DNA from: Nonomuraea aurantiaca
Lineage (GTDB): Bacteria; Actinomycetota; Actinomycetes; Streptosporangiales; Streptosporangiaceae
Direction of reading: 5' to 3'
DNA length: 64,000 nt
Assembly (NCBI RefSeq): GCF_020215705.1
Contig: NZ_JAIWNB010000035.1
Span: 1 to 64,000, forward strand
Positions 40,591 through 49,896 of the stretch are shown piece after piece. Position numbers and translations under genes: made by a program. The notes beneath the pieces are model-generated. The model did not search any database, was not told where the DNA came from, and saw only the letters and a list, made by a program, of their open reading frames with translations. Within the stretch, counting starts at the first letter, position 1; each line of letters opens with the position of its first letter.

Positions 40591-42641
40591 GCGCCGATCT
40601 TCTGGCCCTTCTCGTGCCAGACGACCGCGACCGACGGACGCGGCTGGTCACCGTCGGGCCAGTGGCTGGCCGGCTTGTCGGGGGTGGCGCCGTCCAGCTC
40701 GCCCGGATGCTGCACCGCGACGAACACGCTGCGCTGGTCCACGGTGACCATCGGGCCGCAGGTCTCCGCGCCGAGCGGGACCGTGAGGAACTGCCGCAGG
40801 TGCCCGCGCTCCTTGCCGCGCACGGGCATCACGAACATACCGTCGTTGCTGCCCAGCTGGTTGCCGTCGGTGGCGATCCAGAGGTTGCCGTCCCGGTCGA
40901 AGGCCACGTTGTCCGGGCAGGAGATCGGCGAGACCTTCGTCTTGTCGTAGCCGGCGAAGTAGGTCGCCGGGTCGTTCGGGTCGCCGCAGACCAGCGGGAT
41001 CGACCAGGCGAACGTCCTCTCCCCCGCGTCGTCGCGCCGCTCGACGATCTCCAGCACGTGGCCGTGCTTGTTGGACGGGCGCGGGTTGGCCTCGTCGACC
41101 TGGGCCGCGGTGCGGTTGGTGTTGTTGGTCAGCGCCACGTAGACGCCACCGGTGACGGGGTTGCGCTCCATGTCCTCGGGGCGGTCCATCTTGGTCGCCC
41201 CCACCTTGTCGGCGGCGACGCGGGTGTAGACCAGCACCTCGGTGGCGGTCATGCCGTCCACGTACGACCTGTCGCCCGAGACCAGCGGGATCCACTGGCC
41301 GGAGCCGTCGAAGGCGCCGTCGGAGGGCAGCTTGCCCGACCCGTCGATCTCGGCGGCGGGGCTGTCTCCGGTGAACTTGGCGACATAGAGCGTGCCCTCG
41401 TCGAGCAGGTCCCTGTTGTGCCGGTCGTTACCGGGGATGAACCGGTTCTTCGACACGAACTTGTAGATGTACTCGAAGCGGGAGTCGTCCCCCATGTACA
41501 CGACCACGCGCCCGTCGCGGGCCAGCGTGGTGTTGGCGGCCTCGTGCTTCAGGCGGCCCAGCGCGGTCCGCTTGACGGGCGTCGAGTCGGGGTCGAACGG
41601 GTCGATCTCCACCACCCAGCCGAACCTGTTGGCCTCGTTCGGGTGCTTGGCCAGGTCGAAGCGCTCCTCGACGCGGTCGAAGCGGCGGCTGCTCGACGGG
41701 GTGCCGGTGGTGATCGTGTAGCGGGAGATGTACGGCAGCTGCGCCGCCGGGACCTTGTCGCCGTTGACGAAGTACTGGTCGATGTTCTCCTCGGCCGTCA
41801 GCACGGTGCCCCACGGCGTGGATCCGCCGGAGCAGTTGTTCAGCATGCCGACGGGCGTGCGGCCCTTCGGGTCGGCGGCGGTCTTGAGCAGGTCGCTGCC
41901 CGCGGCCGGGCCGCTGAAGCGCATCGGCGTCTGGGCGGTGACGCGCCGGTTGTAGCGCCGGCGGCCGGTGGTGACCAGCTTCCACTGGCCGGTGCCGCGG
42001 ACGCGCTCGATCTCGACGACCGAGCCGCCATGGGCGGCCAGCGCGATCTTGATCTGGTCCTCGGTGGCGGCGGCACCGTTGGTGTAGCCGCGGAACATCA
42101 GGTTCTCGTTGGTGTACTCGTGGTTCACCCAGAGCAGCCCGCGGTTGGCGCCCATCGGGAAGAGCGTGACGAAGTCGCAGTTGTAGCCGAACTGCTTGGC
42201 CTGCGCCTCGGGGCTCTGGTGGTCGAAGTCGAACGCGGGCGCGTCGGCCGTCACGGGGTCGCCCCAGCGCGCGACGACGCCCGAGGTGTAGCCCTCGGCG
42301 ACGGTCAGCGCGTCCTCCTTGTTCGGCGGCACGGGGGTGAAGCGGATGCCGCCCGAGGAGTGGCCCAGGAGCTCGGCCTCCGGCGGCTCCGTGGAGTCGG
42401 CCAGAGCCGGTACGGCCCCGGCGACGCCGGCCCCGACGACCCCGGCGGCCAGAGCGCCCAGGGCGCCGGCGCGGAGCATGCCCCGGCGGGACATCGCCTC
42501 GGCGACCACATCGCCGAAGTAGGTGTTGTCACTGGTGTTGGCCACGTCGTGCGCACAGGCGTTGCCGCAGCGGAACCGGCAGGTCATCGCCGATCGTCCA
42601 GATGTATGCGCGGGAAGCAGCGGTAGCAGCCGGTTCGCCAC
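40587..42641 (-). CDS. PhoX family (DUF839) phosphatase, Tat-exported
   Basis: A 684-residue beta-propeller metal-dependent phosphatase that would release phosphate from organic esters outside the cell. A twin-arginine signal (SRRGMLRAGALGALAAGVVG, Arg52-Arg53) follows an unusually long N region with Cys21, Cys25 and Cys29. PhoX motifs include NNCSGGSTPWGTVLTAEEN, RFGWVVEIDPFDP and ARDGRVVVYMGDDSRFEYIYKF-like segments. The GTG at 42641 has GGAGGAAC just upstream, better than any other start. Expression under phosphate starvation is likely by family, but no Pho box was identified. Confidence 0.88.
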   Translation of the reverse strand: MANRLLPLLPAHTSGRSAMTCRFRCGNACAHDVANTSDNTYFGDVVAEAMSRRGMLRAGALGALAAGVVGAGVAGAVPALADSTEPPEAELLGHSSGGIRFTPVPPNKEDALTVAEGYTSGVVARWGDPVTADAPAFDFDHQSPEAQAKQFGYNCDFVTLFPMGANRGLLWVNHEYTNENLMFRGYTNGAAATEDQIKIALAAHGGSVVEIERVRGTGQWKLVTTGRRRYNRRVTAQTPMRFSGPAAGSDLLKTAADPKGRTPVGMLNNCSGGSTPWGTVLTAEENIDQYFVNGDKVPAAQLPYISRYTITTGTPSSSRRFDRVEERFDLAKHPNEANRFGWVVEIDPFDPDSTPVKRTALGRLKHEAANTTLARDGRVVVYMGDDSRFEYIYKFVSKNRFIPGNDRHNRDLLDEGTLYVAKFTGDSPAAEIDGSGKLPSDGAFDGSGQWIPLVSGDRSYVDGMTATEVLVYTRVAADKVGATKMDRPEDMERNPVTGGVYVALTNNTNRTAAQVDEANPRPSNKHGHVLEIVERRDDAGERTFAWSIPLVCGDPNDPATYFAGYDKTKVSPISCPDNVAFDRDGNLWIATDGNQLGSNDGMFVMPVRGKERGHLRQFLTVPLGAETCGPMVTVDQRSVFVAVQHPGELDGATPDKPASHWPDGDQPRPSVAVVWHEKGQKIGA

Positions 42642-42753
42642 AGTTCCTCCAAAAATGAGCTGTCTTACGGCGGGGACGCTACGACCGCCATCGAAACCGC
42701 AGGTGAACGAGGACCTCCGACACGATGAACGCTTTCCACGACACAATGGTCAA

Positions 42754-43194
42754 GTGCCTTCGCGGAAACTGGACCCGGAAAAAATGCGGGCCGCACTGGA
42801 CGCCCAGCTCGTGGCGCTGGACGAACCACCCTTCGACGGACCGTCCTCGGCACTGGCCGACGCGCTGGTCTCCGCCGTGCTCGCCGCCTACGAACGCGAT
42901 CTCCGGCCCGAACGCGACGCCGCCCGGCAGGCCGTACGCCACCTGCTCGACCGGCTGGCGACCGAGGCGCCCGGCCGGACGGTGGAGGTGCGGGTGCCGC
43001 CGTACGCGGCCGTACAGGCCATCGCGGGGCCGCGGCACACCCGCGGCACTCCCCCGAACGTCGTGGAGACGGACGGCCGCACCTGGATCGAGCTCGCGCT
43101 GGGCCGCCTCACGTGGGCCGAGGCCATGGCGAAGGGCGCCGTCTCAGCGAGCGGCGCCCGTGCCGACCTGTCCGGCCATCTCCCGCTCTCCTAG
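42754..43194 (+). CDS. Sterol carrier (SCP2-like) family protein
   Basis: A 146-residue protein of the small actinomycete family annotated as sterol-carrier-like, found beside purF. The conserved core is GRTVEVRVPPYAAVQAI and HTRGTPPNVVETDGRTWIEL followed by ALGRLTWAEAMAKGAVSASG. The last segment (GxxxW-x-E-A-x-x-x-G-x-V-x-A-S-G) is the SCP2 signature. GTG at 42754; the longer in-frame upstream sequence is antisense to phoX and is not coding. Ligand unknown. Confidence 0.85.
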   Translation: MPSRKLDPEKMRAALDAQLVALDEPPFDGPSSALADALVSAVLAAYERDLRPERDAARQAVRHLLDRLATEAPGRTVEVRVPPYAAVQAIAGPRHTRGTPPNVVETDGRTWIELALGRLTWAEAMAKGAVSASGARADLSGHLPLS

Positions 43195-43208
43195 CGGGCT
43201 GGCGAACA

Positions 43209-44204
43209 CTAGGGAGTACGCCTCATCCAGGGGAACTTGCTCTCGAAGCACTGGTCGGCGAGCTGGCCGGGAAGGTGGCCGCACTCCTGGACCACGCTCC
43301 AGAACCAGATGGCCACGACGGCGAAGATGATCAGGGCCAGGATGCTGACCGCGATGCCGGTGATGGCGCGGCCCTTGCCCACGCCCTTGCTGAGCGCGAC
43401 GCAGCCGAAGACGATCGACAGGATCGCGGTGAGCAGGCCGGTGAAGCAGACGAAGACGAGGAACGGGCTGGCGACGCCCAGCACCAGCGAGGCCGTGGCC
43501 AGGCCGCTGCCGGGCTGGGCGGGTGGGCCCGCCTGGTACTGCTGGTACGGGCCCCCTTGCTGGTAAGGACCCCCTGGAGGGTAGGCGGCGCCCCCTGGCG
43601 GGTAGGCGGCGCCCCCTGGCGGGTAGGCGGCGCCCCCTGGCGGTGGGCCGTAGCCTGGGCCGCCCCCGCCGGGCGGCCCGCCGTACGGGCTGGAGGGCGA
43701 GGTGCCGGGCACGGCCGGGATGGGCTCGGTCCGAGGAGGCTCCTCCGGCGGCCGCCCTTCCCCATAGGACGGGGTCTGCGGCCCGGCTTCCCCGTACGAC
43801 GGAGGCTGCGGCACGAACGACGGCCGGTCCTCCTCCGGTGACGGCGGCGGCCCACCCTCAGGCGAGGGCGGCGGCTCGTGGCGCGGCGGCTCCCCCTCCG
43901 GCGAGGTCGGCGGCTCGTAGCGCGACGGCGGCGTGGGTCCCGGCGCGCCGGGCTCCTCTCCTTCGTCATTCCAGCCCGGATAGGACGGCCGCGCGCCCGG
44001 CGTCGGAAACACCTGGGTCTCCTCCGCCTCGCCACCACCCTCCTCGACCTCGGCCGGCTCAGGGGTCTCGGGCGCGGTGGGCAGGTCGGGGTGGAACGGC
44101 TTGCCCGGCTCGCGGCGGGGCCGCGGCTGCTCCTCCGGAGGCTCGTCCTTCGAGGGGTCGCCGTCGTTCGGCCGAGGCTGGTTCGGATCCCCAGGTGTGG
44201 TCAC
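43209..44204 (-). CDS. DUF4190 membrane protein with long proline-rich N-terminal region
   Basis: A 331-residue protein. Residues 1-about 230 are disordered and acidic, rich in Pro, Glu and Gly, with a tandem GGAAYPP repeat. The C terminus has two transmembrane helices (ATASLVLGVASPFLVFVCFTG and AITGIAVSILALIIFAVVAI) that form the DUF4190 domain, then a short tail (CGHLPGQLADQCFESKFPW) with two Cys. GTG at 44204 has GGGAGA upstream. Function unknown. Confidence 0.85.
   Translation of the reverse strand: MTTPGDPNQPRPNDGDPSKDEPPEEQPRPRREPGKPFHPDLPTAPETPEPAEVEEGGGEAEETQVFPTPGARPSYPGWNDEGEEPGAPGPTPPSRYEPPTSPEGEPPRHEPPPSPEGGPPPSPEEDRPSFVPQPPSYGEAGPQTPSYGEGRPPEEPPRTEPIPAVPGTSPSSPYGGPPGGGGPGYGPPPGGAAYPPGGAAYPPGGAAYPPGGPYQQGGPYQQYQAGPPAQPGSGLATASLVLGVASPFLVFVCFTGLLTAILSIVFGCVALSKGVGKGRAITGIAVSILALIIFAVVAIWFWSVVQECGHLPGQLADQCFESKFPWMRRTP
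43580..43642. repeat. Three perfect 21-base tandem repeats inside the DUF4190 gene
   Basis: The unit GGTAGGCGGCGCCCCCTGGC plus G occurs three times head to tail (43580, 43601, 43622). It encodes the PPGGAAY repeat of the disordered region. Length variation between strains by slippage is likely. Confidence 0.9.
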
Positions 44205-44345
44205 GTCTGCGTCTCCCGACGGGTCGTATGCCGGATACTTCACCTTTTCGCGGCAGACATCGCCGAAACCACGCGACACGGTAAGAGCCCGCTCATCCTT
44301 GGGTCACCATGCGCCAAAGTGGCAGGCGACGGGCAAGATGAGGAC

Positions 44346-44750
44346 ATGCTGGAAGAGACCCTGACCTACGCGTTGATCATGGTCATGAAGACGAAACGCA
44401 ACCGGATGGCCGCGGCCCTGGTCCCGCTCGGCCTGCACAGCGGCCAGGAGTTGCTGCTCAACCAGCTGTGGCAGGAGGACGGCCTCACCCAGACCGAGCT
44501 CATCCGGCGGCTGGGCGTCGAGCCGCCGACCGTCACCAAGACCGTCCAGCGCCTGGAGCGGGCCGGCTTCCTGCACCGTTCGCCCGACCCCGACCGGCCG
44601 CGGGTGAGCCGGGTCTGGCTGACCGACGCGGGCAAGGCGGTCCGCGAGCCCGTGGAGCAGATCTGGACCAGGATGGACGAAGAGCTGCTGAGCGCGTTCG
44701 ACCCGGATGAGCGGGACATGTTCGGCCGCCTGCTGCGTGCCATGCCCTAA
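44346..44750 (+). CDS. MarR family transcriptional regulator
   Basis: A 134-residue winged-helix regulator. DNA-binding helices: LTQTELIRRLGVEPPTVTKT, wing RSPDPDRPRVSRVWLTDAGKA, with helical ends for dimerisation. ATG at 44346 with GAGGA upstream. A near-perfect 26-base palindrome 51 bases after its stop, in front of the SDR gene, is its probable operator. Ligand unknown. Confidence 0.9.
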   Translation: MLEETLTYALIMVMKTKRNRMAAALVPLGLHSGQELLLNQLWQEDGLTQTELIRRLGVEPPTVTKTVQRLERAGFLHRSPDPDRPRVSRVWLTDAGKAVREPVEQIWTRMDEELLSAFDPDERDMFGRLLRAMP

Positions 44751-44801
44751 CGACCCTTTCACTCCCAGCGAAACCGCCTTGCGCGCAGGCGTCGCGATAG
44801 A

Positions 44802-44827
44802 GTTAGCTGGCTAATTAGTCGGCTAAC
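44802..44827 (+). promoter_or_regulatory. MarR-type palindromic operator before the SDR gene
   Basis: A 26-base palindrome with outer arms GTTAGC/GCTAAC and centre CTAATTAG; 22 of 26 positions are symmetric. It ends 17 bases before the SDR start and overlaps its expected promoter. Confidence 0.75.
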
Positions 44828-44844
44828 AAATAGAGGAGTTCATC

Positions 44845-45591
44845 ATGCACGTGCTCGTCACCGGCGGTTCGTCCGGCATCGGCGCGGCCACGGCCGTCGC
44901 CTACGGAGCCACGGGAGCCCGCGTCACCATCACCTACAACTCGGGCGAGGAACGGGCGGCCGAGGTGGTCAAGCGTGTGGAGCAGGCCGGGGGCACGGCC
45001 ACGGCCGTCCACCTCGATCTGGAAGACCACGCGAGCATCACCGCCGCCGCGTGGGCGGCGGGGCCCGTGGACGCGCTGGTCGCCAACGCCGTGCGCTGGG
45101 GCACGATCATGCCCAACAGCGTCGCCTTCGAGGACGTACCCGCGGCGGAGTGGACGGCCGCCCTGCACGCCAACGTGGTCGGCAACGCGATCCTCGCGGG
45201 GGCGGTGCTGCCCGGCATGCGGCGGAATGGTTTCGGGCGGATCGTGTTCGTCTCGTCGGGTGCGGCGGAGGAGGGACTGCCGGGCCCCGGCGCGTACGGC
45301 ACGGCCAAGATGGCCCTGCACGGCATGGCCCGCGCACTGGCCTGGGAGGCCGGCAAGGACGGCATCCTGGTGAACGTCGCCGCCGCCGGATTCACCCTCA
45401 CCGAGCGCGAACGGCCCGTTCCGCAGGAGGTCGCGGACGCGCTCGCCGCCCGTACGCCCACCCGGCGGCTCTCGACGGCCGACGACCTGGCGGCGCTGAT
45501 CGTCTTCCTCGGCTCCGCGGCGAACCGCAACCTCACCGGAGAGATCATCCGCGACGGATCCAACGCCGGCCGGTCGGCGCACGCCCTCTGA
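44845..45591 (+). CDS. Short-chain dehydrogenase/reductase
   Basis: A 248-residue classical SDR. The cofactor motif TGGSSGIG is at 6-13, and the catalytic Ser is in VSSGAAEEG with Tyr-x-x-x-Lys in AYGTAKMA. The usual NAG motif reads VANAVRW. The C terminus NLTGEIIRDGSNAG is typical. Related to FabG-like reductases; substrate unknown. AGAGGAG precedes the ATG. Probably repressed by the upstream MarR protein. Confidence 0.92.
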   Translation: MHVLVTGGSSGIGAATAVAYGATGARVTITYNSGEERAAEVVKRVEQAGGTATAVHLDLEDHASITAAAWAAGPVDALVANAVRWGTIMPNSVAFEDVPAAEWTAALHANVVGNAILAGAVLPGMRRNGFGRIVFVSSGAAEEGLPGPGAYGTAKMALHGMARALAWEAGKDGILVNVAAAGFTLTERERPVPQEVADALAARTPTRRLSTADDLAALIVFLGSAANRNLTGEIIRDGSNAGRSAHAL

Positions 45592-45640
45592 TCTGGCCCC
45601 CGGGTGCGAGCAGGGGAACGGCCGACCTAGACTGAAGCAC

Positions 45641-47077
45641 GTGCTGAAAGGCGACGGCCGGCTCGGCCATGACCTGGACCCCCAAGACCATGCTCCTAAA
45701 GACGCCTGCGGCGTCTTCGGTGTCTGGGCGCCAGGCGAGGAAGTCTCCAAACTCACCTACTACGGACTGTACGCGTTGCAACACCGCGGACAGGAGTCCG
45801 CGGGCATCGCGGTCAGCGAGGGCAGCCGCATCCTCGTCTACAAGGACATGGGCCTGGTCTCCCAGGTCTTCGACGAGTCGGTGCTCGGCACCCTCAGGGG
45901 TCACCTGGCCATCGGCCACTGCCGCTACTCCACGACCGGCTCCAGCGTGTGGGAGAACGCCCAGCCCACGCTGAGCTCCACCGACGACGGCGGCCTCGCG
46001 CTCGCCCACAACGGCAACCTGATCAACACCCCGGAGCTGGCCCAGCGGCTGGCTCCCGGGGCGACCAGGGCGACCACCGACACCGAGGTGCTCACCACGC
46101 TGCTCGCCCAGGACCGCGACCGGTCCATCGAGGACGCGGCGGCCGAGCTGCTGCCGCAGGTCAAGGGCGCCTACTCACTGGTGTTCATGGACGAGAAGAC
46201 GCTCTACGCGGCCCGCGACCCGCAGGGCATCCGCCCGCTGGTCCTGGGTCGCCTGGAGCGGGGCTGGGTGGTGGCCTCCGAGACGGCCGCGCTCGACATC
46301 GTGGGCGCCACGTTCACCCGCGAGATCGAGCCGGGCGAGATGCTCACCATCGACGAGCGCGGCGTCAGGTCGCGCCGGTTCGCGCTGGCGGAGCCGAAGG
46401 GCTGCCTGTTCGAGTACGTCTATCTGGCCCGCCCCGACACCACCATCGCCGGGCGCGGCATCCAGGTCACCAGGGTCGAGGTCGGCCGCGCGCTGGCCCG
46501 CGAGCACCCCGTCGAGGCCGACCTGGTCATCCCCACGCCCGAGTCCGGCACACCCGCCGCCGTCGGCTACGCGGAGGAGAGCGGCATCCCCTACGGCCAG
46601 GGCCTGGTGAAGAACTCCTACGTCGGCCGCACCTTCATCGAGCCCTCGCAGACCATCCGGCAGCTCGGCATCAGGCTCAAGCTCAACCCGCTGCGCGAGG
46701 TCGTCGAGGGCAAGCGTCTGGTCGTCGTCGACGACTCGATCGTGCGCGGCAACACCCAGCGCGCGATCGTCAGGATGCTGCGCGAGGCCGGCGCCAAAGA
46801 GGTGCACGTACGCATCTCCTCGCCGCCCGTGGCCTGGCCGTGCTTCTACGGCATCGACTTCGCCACCAGGGCCGAGCTCATCGCCGGCTCGCTCAGCATC
46901 GAGGAGATCCGGGCCTCGCTCGGCGCCGACTCGCTGGGCTACATCTCGCTGGAGGGCCTGACCAAGGCCACCACGATCCCCGCCGAGCGCCTGTGCCGGG
47001 CCTGCTTCGACGGCTCCTATCCCATCCCCATCGACCAGGACAACGTGGGCAAGTTCGTGTTGGAGAGCAAGGCGTGA
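45641..47077 (+). CDS. purF: Amidophosphoribosyltransferase PurF
   Basis: A 478-residue enzyme for the first committed step of purine synthesis, PRPP plus glutamine to phosphoribosylamine. The N-terminal nucleophile Cys23 (KDACGVFG) follows a 22-residue propeptide that must be cleaved. The glutaminase domain continues with YYGLYALQHRGQESAG and HNGNL. The PRPP motif is LVVVDDSIVRGNTQRAIV. TAGACT lies 7 bases before the GTG start, so a leaderless message is likely. Stop overlaps purM (GTGA). Confidence 0.97.
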   Translation: MLKGDGRLGHDLDPQDHAPKDACGVFGVWAPGEEVSKLTYYGLYALQHRGQESAGIAVSEGSRILVYKDMGLVSQVFDESVLGTLRGHLAIGHCRYSTTGSSVWENAQPTLSSTDDGGLALAHNGNLINTPELAQRLAPGATRATTDTEVLTTLLAQDRDRSIEDAAAELLPQVKGAYSLVFMDEKTLYAARDPQGIRPLVLGRLERGWVVASETAALDIVGATFTREIEPGEMLTIDERGVRSRRFALAEPKGCLFEYVYLARPDTTIAGRGIQVTRVEVGRALAREHPVEADLVIPTPESGTPAAVGYAEESGIPYGQGLVKNSYVGRTFIEPSQTIRQLGIRLKLNPLREVVEGKRLVVVDDSIVRGNTQRAIVRMLREAGAKEVHVRISSPPVAWPCFYGIDFATRAELIAGSLSIEEIRASLGADSLGYISLEGLTKATTIPAERLCRACFDGSYPIPIDQDNVGKFVLESKA

Positions 47078-48099
47078 CGACGTACGAGGCCGCCGGGGTC
47101 GACATCGAGGCGGGCGAGCGCGCCGTCTCGCTGATGAAGGCCAAGGTGGCCCGCTCACGCAGGCCCGAGGTGGTCGACGACGCCAGCGGATTCGCCGGTC
47201 TGTTCGACGCCTCGGCCCTGCTGCGCTACCAGCGCCCGCTGCTGGCCACCTCGACCGACGGCGTGGGCACCAAGGTCATGCTCGCCCAGCAGTACGGCAA
47301 GCACGACACGATCGGCGTCGACCTCGTCGCCATGGTCCTCGACGACCTGGTGGTATGCGGCGCGGAGCCGCTGTTCATGACCGACTACATCGCCTGCGGC
47401 AAGGTGGTGCCCGAGCGCATCGCCGAGATCGTGGGCGGCGTCGCCGAGGGCTGCCGGCTGGCCGGGGCGGCCCTGCTCGGCGGCGAGACCGCCGAGCACC
47501 CGGGCGCCATGGGTCCCGACGAATACGACCTGGCGGGCGCGGGCACCGGCGTCGTGGAGGCGTCGGCGATGCTCGGCGCCGACCGCGTGCGGGCCGGCGA
47601 CGTGGTCCTCGGCCTGGCGTCGTCGGGAGCGCACTCCAACGGCTATTCGCTGGTACGCCACGTGCTGCGCGAATCGTCGCTGTCGCTCGACGCCGACCTG
47701 CCCGAGCTGGCCAGGCCGCTCGGCACCGAGCTGCTGGAGCCCACGAAGATCTACTCGCTCGACTGCCTGGAGCTGGCCCGGACGGTCGACGTGCACGCCT
47801 ACGCCCACATCACCGGCGGCGGCATCGAGAGCAACCTGTCCCGCTCGCTCCCCGGCCACCTCGACGCCGTCCTCGACCGCTCCTCGTGGACCCCGCCCCC
47901 GATCTTCTCGGTCCTGGCGGGTTACGGCGGCATCGAGCAGAAGGACATGGACAAGACCTTCAACCTGGGCGTCGGCATGGCCGCCATCGTCGCCCAGGAG
48001 GCAGCAGACGAAGCCCTCCGCCTACTGGCCGAACGCAACCTACCGGCTTGGGTGTTGGGCGAAGTCACAGAAGGCACCGGCCAAGCCACCTACCGCTGA
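47074..48099 (+). CDS. purM: Phosphoribosylformylglycinamidine cyclo-ligase PurM
   Basis: A 341-residue AIR synthetase (fifth step). Seen: TSTDGVGTKVMLA, DLVAMVLDDLVVCGAEPLFMTDYIA-like segments, ALLGGETAEHPGAM and HITGGGIESNLSRS. Translationally coupled to purF. The 250 bases downstream have a weak GGGTGGC/GCCACCC inverted repeat (48108-48140) but no gene. Confidence 0.97.
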   Translation: MTTYEAAGVDIEAGERAVSLMKAKVARSRRPEVVDDASGFAGLFDASALLRYQRPLLATSTDGVGTKVMLAQQYGKHDTIGVDLVAMVLDDLVVCGAEPLFMTDYIACGKVVPERIAEIVGGVAEGCRLAGAALLGGETAEHPGAMGPDEYDLAGAGTGVVEASAMLGADRVRAGDVVLGLASSGAHSNGYSLVRHVLRESSLSLDADLPELARPLGTELLEPTKIYSLDCLELARTVDVHAYAHITGGGIESNLSRSLPGHLDAVLDRSSWTPPPIFSVLAGYGGIEQKDMDKTFNLGVGMAAIVAQEAADEALRLLAERNLPAWVLGEVTEGTGQATYR

Positions 48100-48297
48100 C
48101 GCTCACAGGGTGGCGGGGTCGCCGACGACACCTGCCACCCGTTGGCACCCAGACGGTTACACCGTCTTGTAACGGCGCCCAGCCCTGTGCGGGCTCAGCG
48201 GCCGTATTCCTGGAGGCCCTCAGCCCTGTACGGCGGGTGGCGGCCGGCCGTGCTTGCCGTAACCCTGAAAGATCAAAAGGGGTGGCGGCAGAAAAGC

Positions 48298-48322
48298 GCC
48301 CCACGGGTGGGTGCCGTGGGGC
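48298..48322 (-). terminator. Hairpin terminator after the DUF3073 gene
   Basis: GCCCCACGG and CCGTGGGGC are perfect 9-base arms with a 7-base loop. Read on the minus strand the hairpin is followed by GCTTTTC, a short T-run, 24 bases past the DUF3073 stop. The 198 bases between it and purM hold nothing I can identify. Confidence 0.75.
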
Positions 48323-48345
48323 TGGGTGCTCAACCGGAACGACGG

Positions 48346-48558
48346 TTACCTGTCGTCGTCTTTGTTGCTGTAGTCATCGACGTAATCTGCATAGCGATCC
48401 GCCAGCTCATCGCTGAGGTCGTCGGCGGCGTCGTCATTGTCGCTGGAGTCTCCGACCCCGAGTTCATCGCGAAGACGATCAAGATCCGTGCCACCGCTGT
48501 TGTACTTCAGCTGGCGAGCAACCTTGACCTGCTTGGCCTTTGCTCGGCCGCGCCCCAT
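48346..48558 (-). CDS. DUF3073 family protein
   Basis: A 70-residue soluble protein with the family's basic start MGRGRAKAKQVKVARQLKYN and an acidic, Asp-rich tail. It is conserved in actinomycetes next to purM and bldC. ATG at 48558 gives the known family start; upstream residues are not conserved. Function unknown. Confidence 0.9.
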   Translation of the reverse strand: MGRGRAKAKQVKVARQLKYNSGGTDLDRLRDELGVGDSSDNDDAADDLSDELADRYADYVDDYSNKDDDR

Positions 48559-48709
48559 TGGCTCGACCCCCTCGTGTGGGGTCGTCCCCGACCCCTCGTC
48601 GCTAACGCACCACACACTGACGCCGCCTGACTTTGGGCGTCAGCCTATCGTTCGCCTATTACCGTACCTGTTTTGTGCCCAGCTCGGTACGTCGTATGGG
48701 CGCGGGGCG

Positions 48710-49789
48710 TCAGTGGCCTAGCCAAATGCCCCTAATACGCCCGACTTCCGACATTCTGCGCTCGGCCAGCCTATCTGCTGCGACCGCCGGAGGGACGCCC
48801 TCGTCGGCCGCGATCGCGAAGATCTTCAGAGTCGTGTCGTAGATCTGGGTCGCCTTGGCTCTGGCACGCTCCATGTTGAAGCCCTCGAGCTCGTCGGCGA
48901 CCTGGATCACGCCGCCCGAGTTGACCACGTAGTCGGGCGCGTAGAGGATGCCGCGCTCCGCGAGCTGCTTCTCCACGCCCGGATGGGCGAGCTGGTTGTT
49001 GGACGCGCCGCAGACGATCTTGGCGCGCAGCCTGGCCGCCGAGTGGTCGTCGAGGGCCCCGCCCAGCGCGCAGGGCGCGAACACGTCGATGTCGGCCCCG
49101 GTGAGCGCCACCGCGTCGCCCACGACGTCGACCTCGGGGTGACGCCGCCGTACGCGCTCGACCGCCTTGGGATCGACGTCACACAGGACCACGTCGGCGC
49201 CGTCCTCGCGCAGCAGGTCGACCAGCCGGTGGCCGACCTTGCCGACGCCCTCGACGCCGATCCGCCTGCCGCGAAGCGACGGCGAGCCGTAGACGCGCTC
49301 GGCCGAGGCGCGCATGCCCTGGTAGACGCCGAAGGCGGTGAGGATCGAGGAGTCGCCGGCGCCACCGTGCGCCAGCGTGCGGCCGATCACGTGGCGTGAC
49401 TCCCGGGCGATGACGTCCATGTCCTCGCTGTAGGTGCCCACGTCACAGGCGGTGATGTAGCGCCCGCCGAGCGACTCGACGAAGCGACCGTAGGCGCGCA
49501 GCAGCGCCTCGCTCTTGTCCCGGCGCGGGTCGCCGATGATGACGGCCTTGCCGCCGCCATGGTCGAGACCGGCCAGCGCGTTCTTGTAGGCCATGCCCTT
49601 GGCCAGGTTGAGCACGTCGGCCAGAGCCGCCTGCTCGCCCGCGTACGGATAGAACCTGGTGCCTCCCAGGGCCGGCCCGAGTGCGGTGTTGTGGATGGCG
49701 ATGATGGCCCGCAGGCCGCTCTGCTCGTCGGCGCAGAACACGACCTGCTCATGGACGTCCTTGTGGGACGAGCCGAAGACATCGGTCAC
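48710..49789 (-). CDS. vdh: Valine (branched-chain amino acid) dehydrogenase
   Basis: A 359-residue NAD-dependent enzyme that deaminates valine, leucine and isoleucine to the 2-oxo acids used by the Bkd complex. Catalytic Lys lies in LDHGGGKAVIIGDP. TALGPALGGTRFYPYA and the Rossmann motif GVEGVGKVGHRLVDLL are typical, and ACDVGTYSEDMD matches Streptomyces Vdh (364 residues). The GTG at 49789 has AGGGAG upstream and gives the expected length; a longer frame adds unrelated residues. Confidence 0.93.
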   Translation of the reverse strand: MTDVFGSSHKDVHEQVVFCADEQSGLRAIIAIHNTALGPALGGTRFYPYAGEQAALADVLNLAKGMAYKNALAGLDHGGGKAVIIGDPRRDKSEALLRAYGRFVESLGGRYITACDVGTYSEDMDVIARESRHVIGRTLAHGGAGDSSILTAFGVYQGMRASAERVYGSPSLRGRRIGVEGVGKVGHRLVDLLREDGADVVLCDVDPKAVERVRRRHPEVDVVGDAVALTGADIDVFAPCALGGALDDHSAARLRAKIVCGASNNQLAHPGVEKQLAERGILYAPDYVVNSGGVIQVADELEGFNMERARAKATQIYDTTLKIFAIAADEGVPPAVAADRLAERRMSEVGRIRGIWLGH

Positions 49790-49896
49790 GGTAGTGACTC
49801 CCTGTCCCGTGTCCGTCGCCCCGTTGCGACGGATCTCGTCTCTCAGCGTAGTAGCGCGACGATGCGAGCAGGTTGTCTTCATGACACGATGCCTCC

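Noticed and set aside
43580..43642. Perfect 21-base repeats considered as a CRISPR or integration site
   Set aside because: Head-to-tail without spacers, in frame with a GGAAYPP protein repeat.
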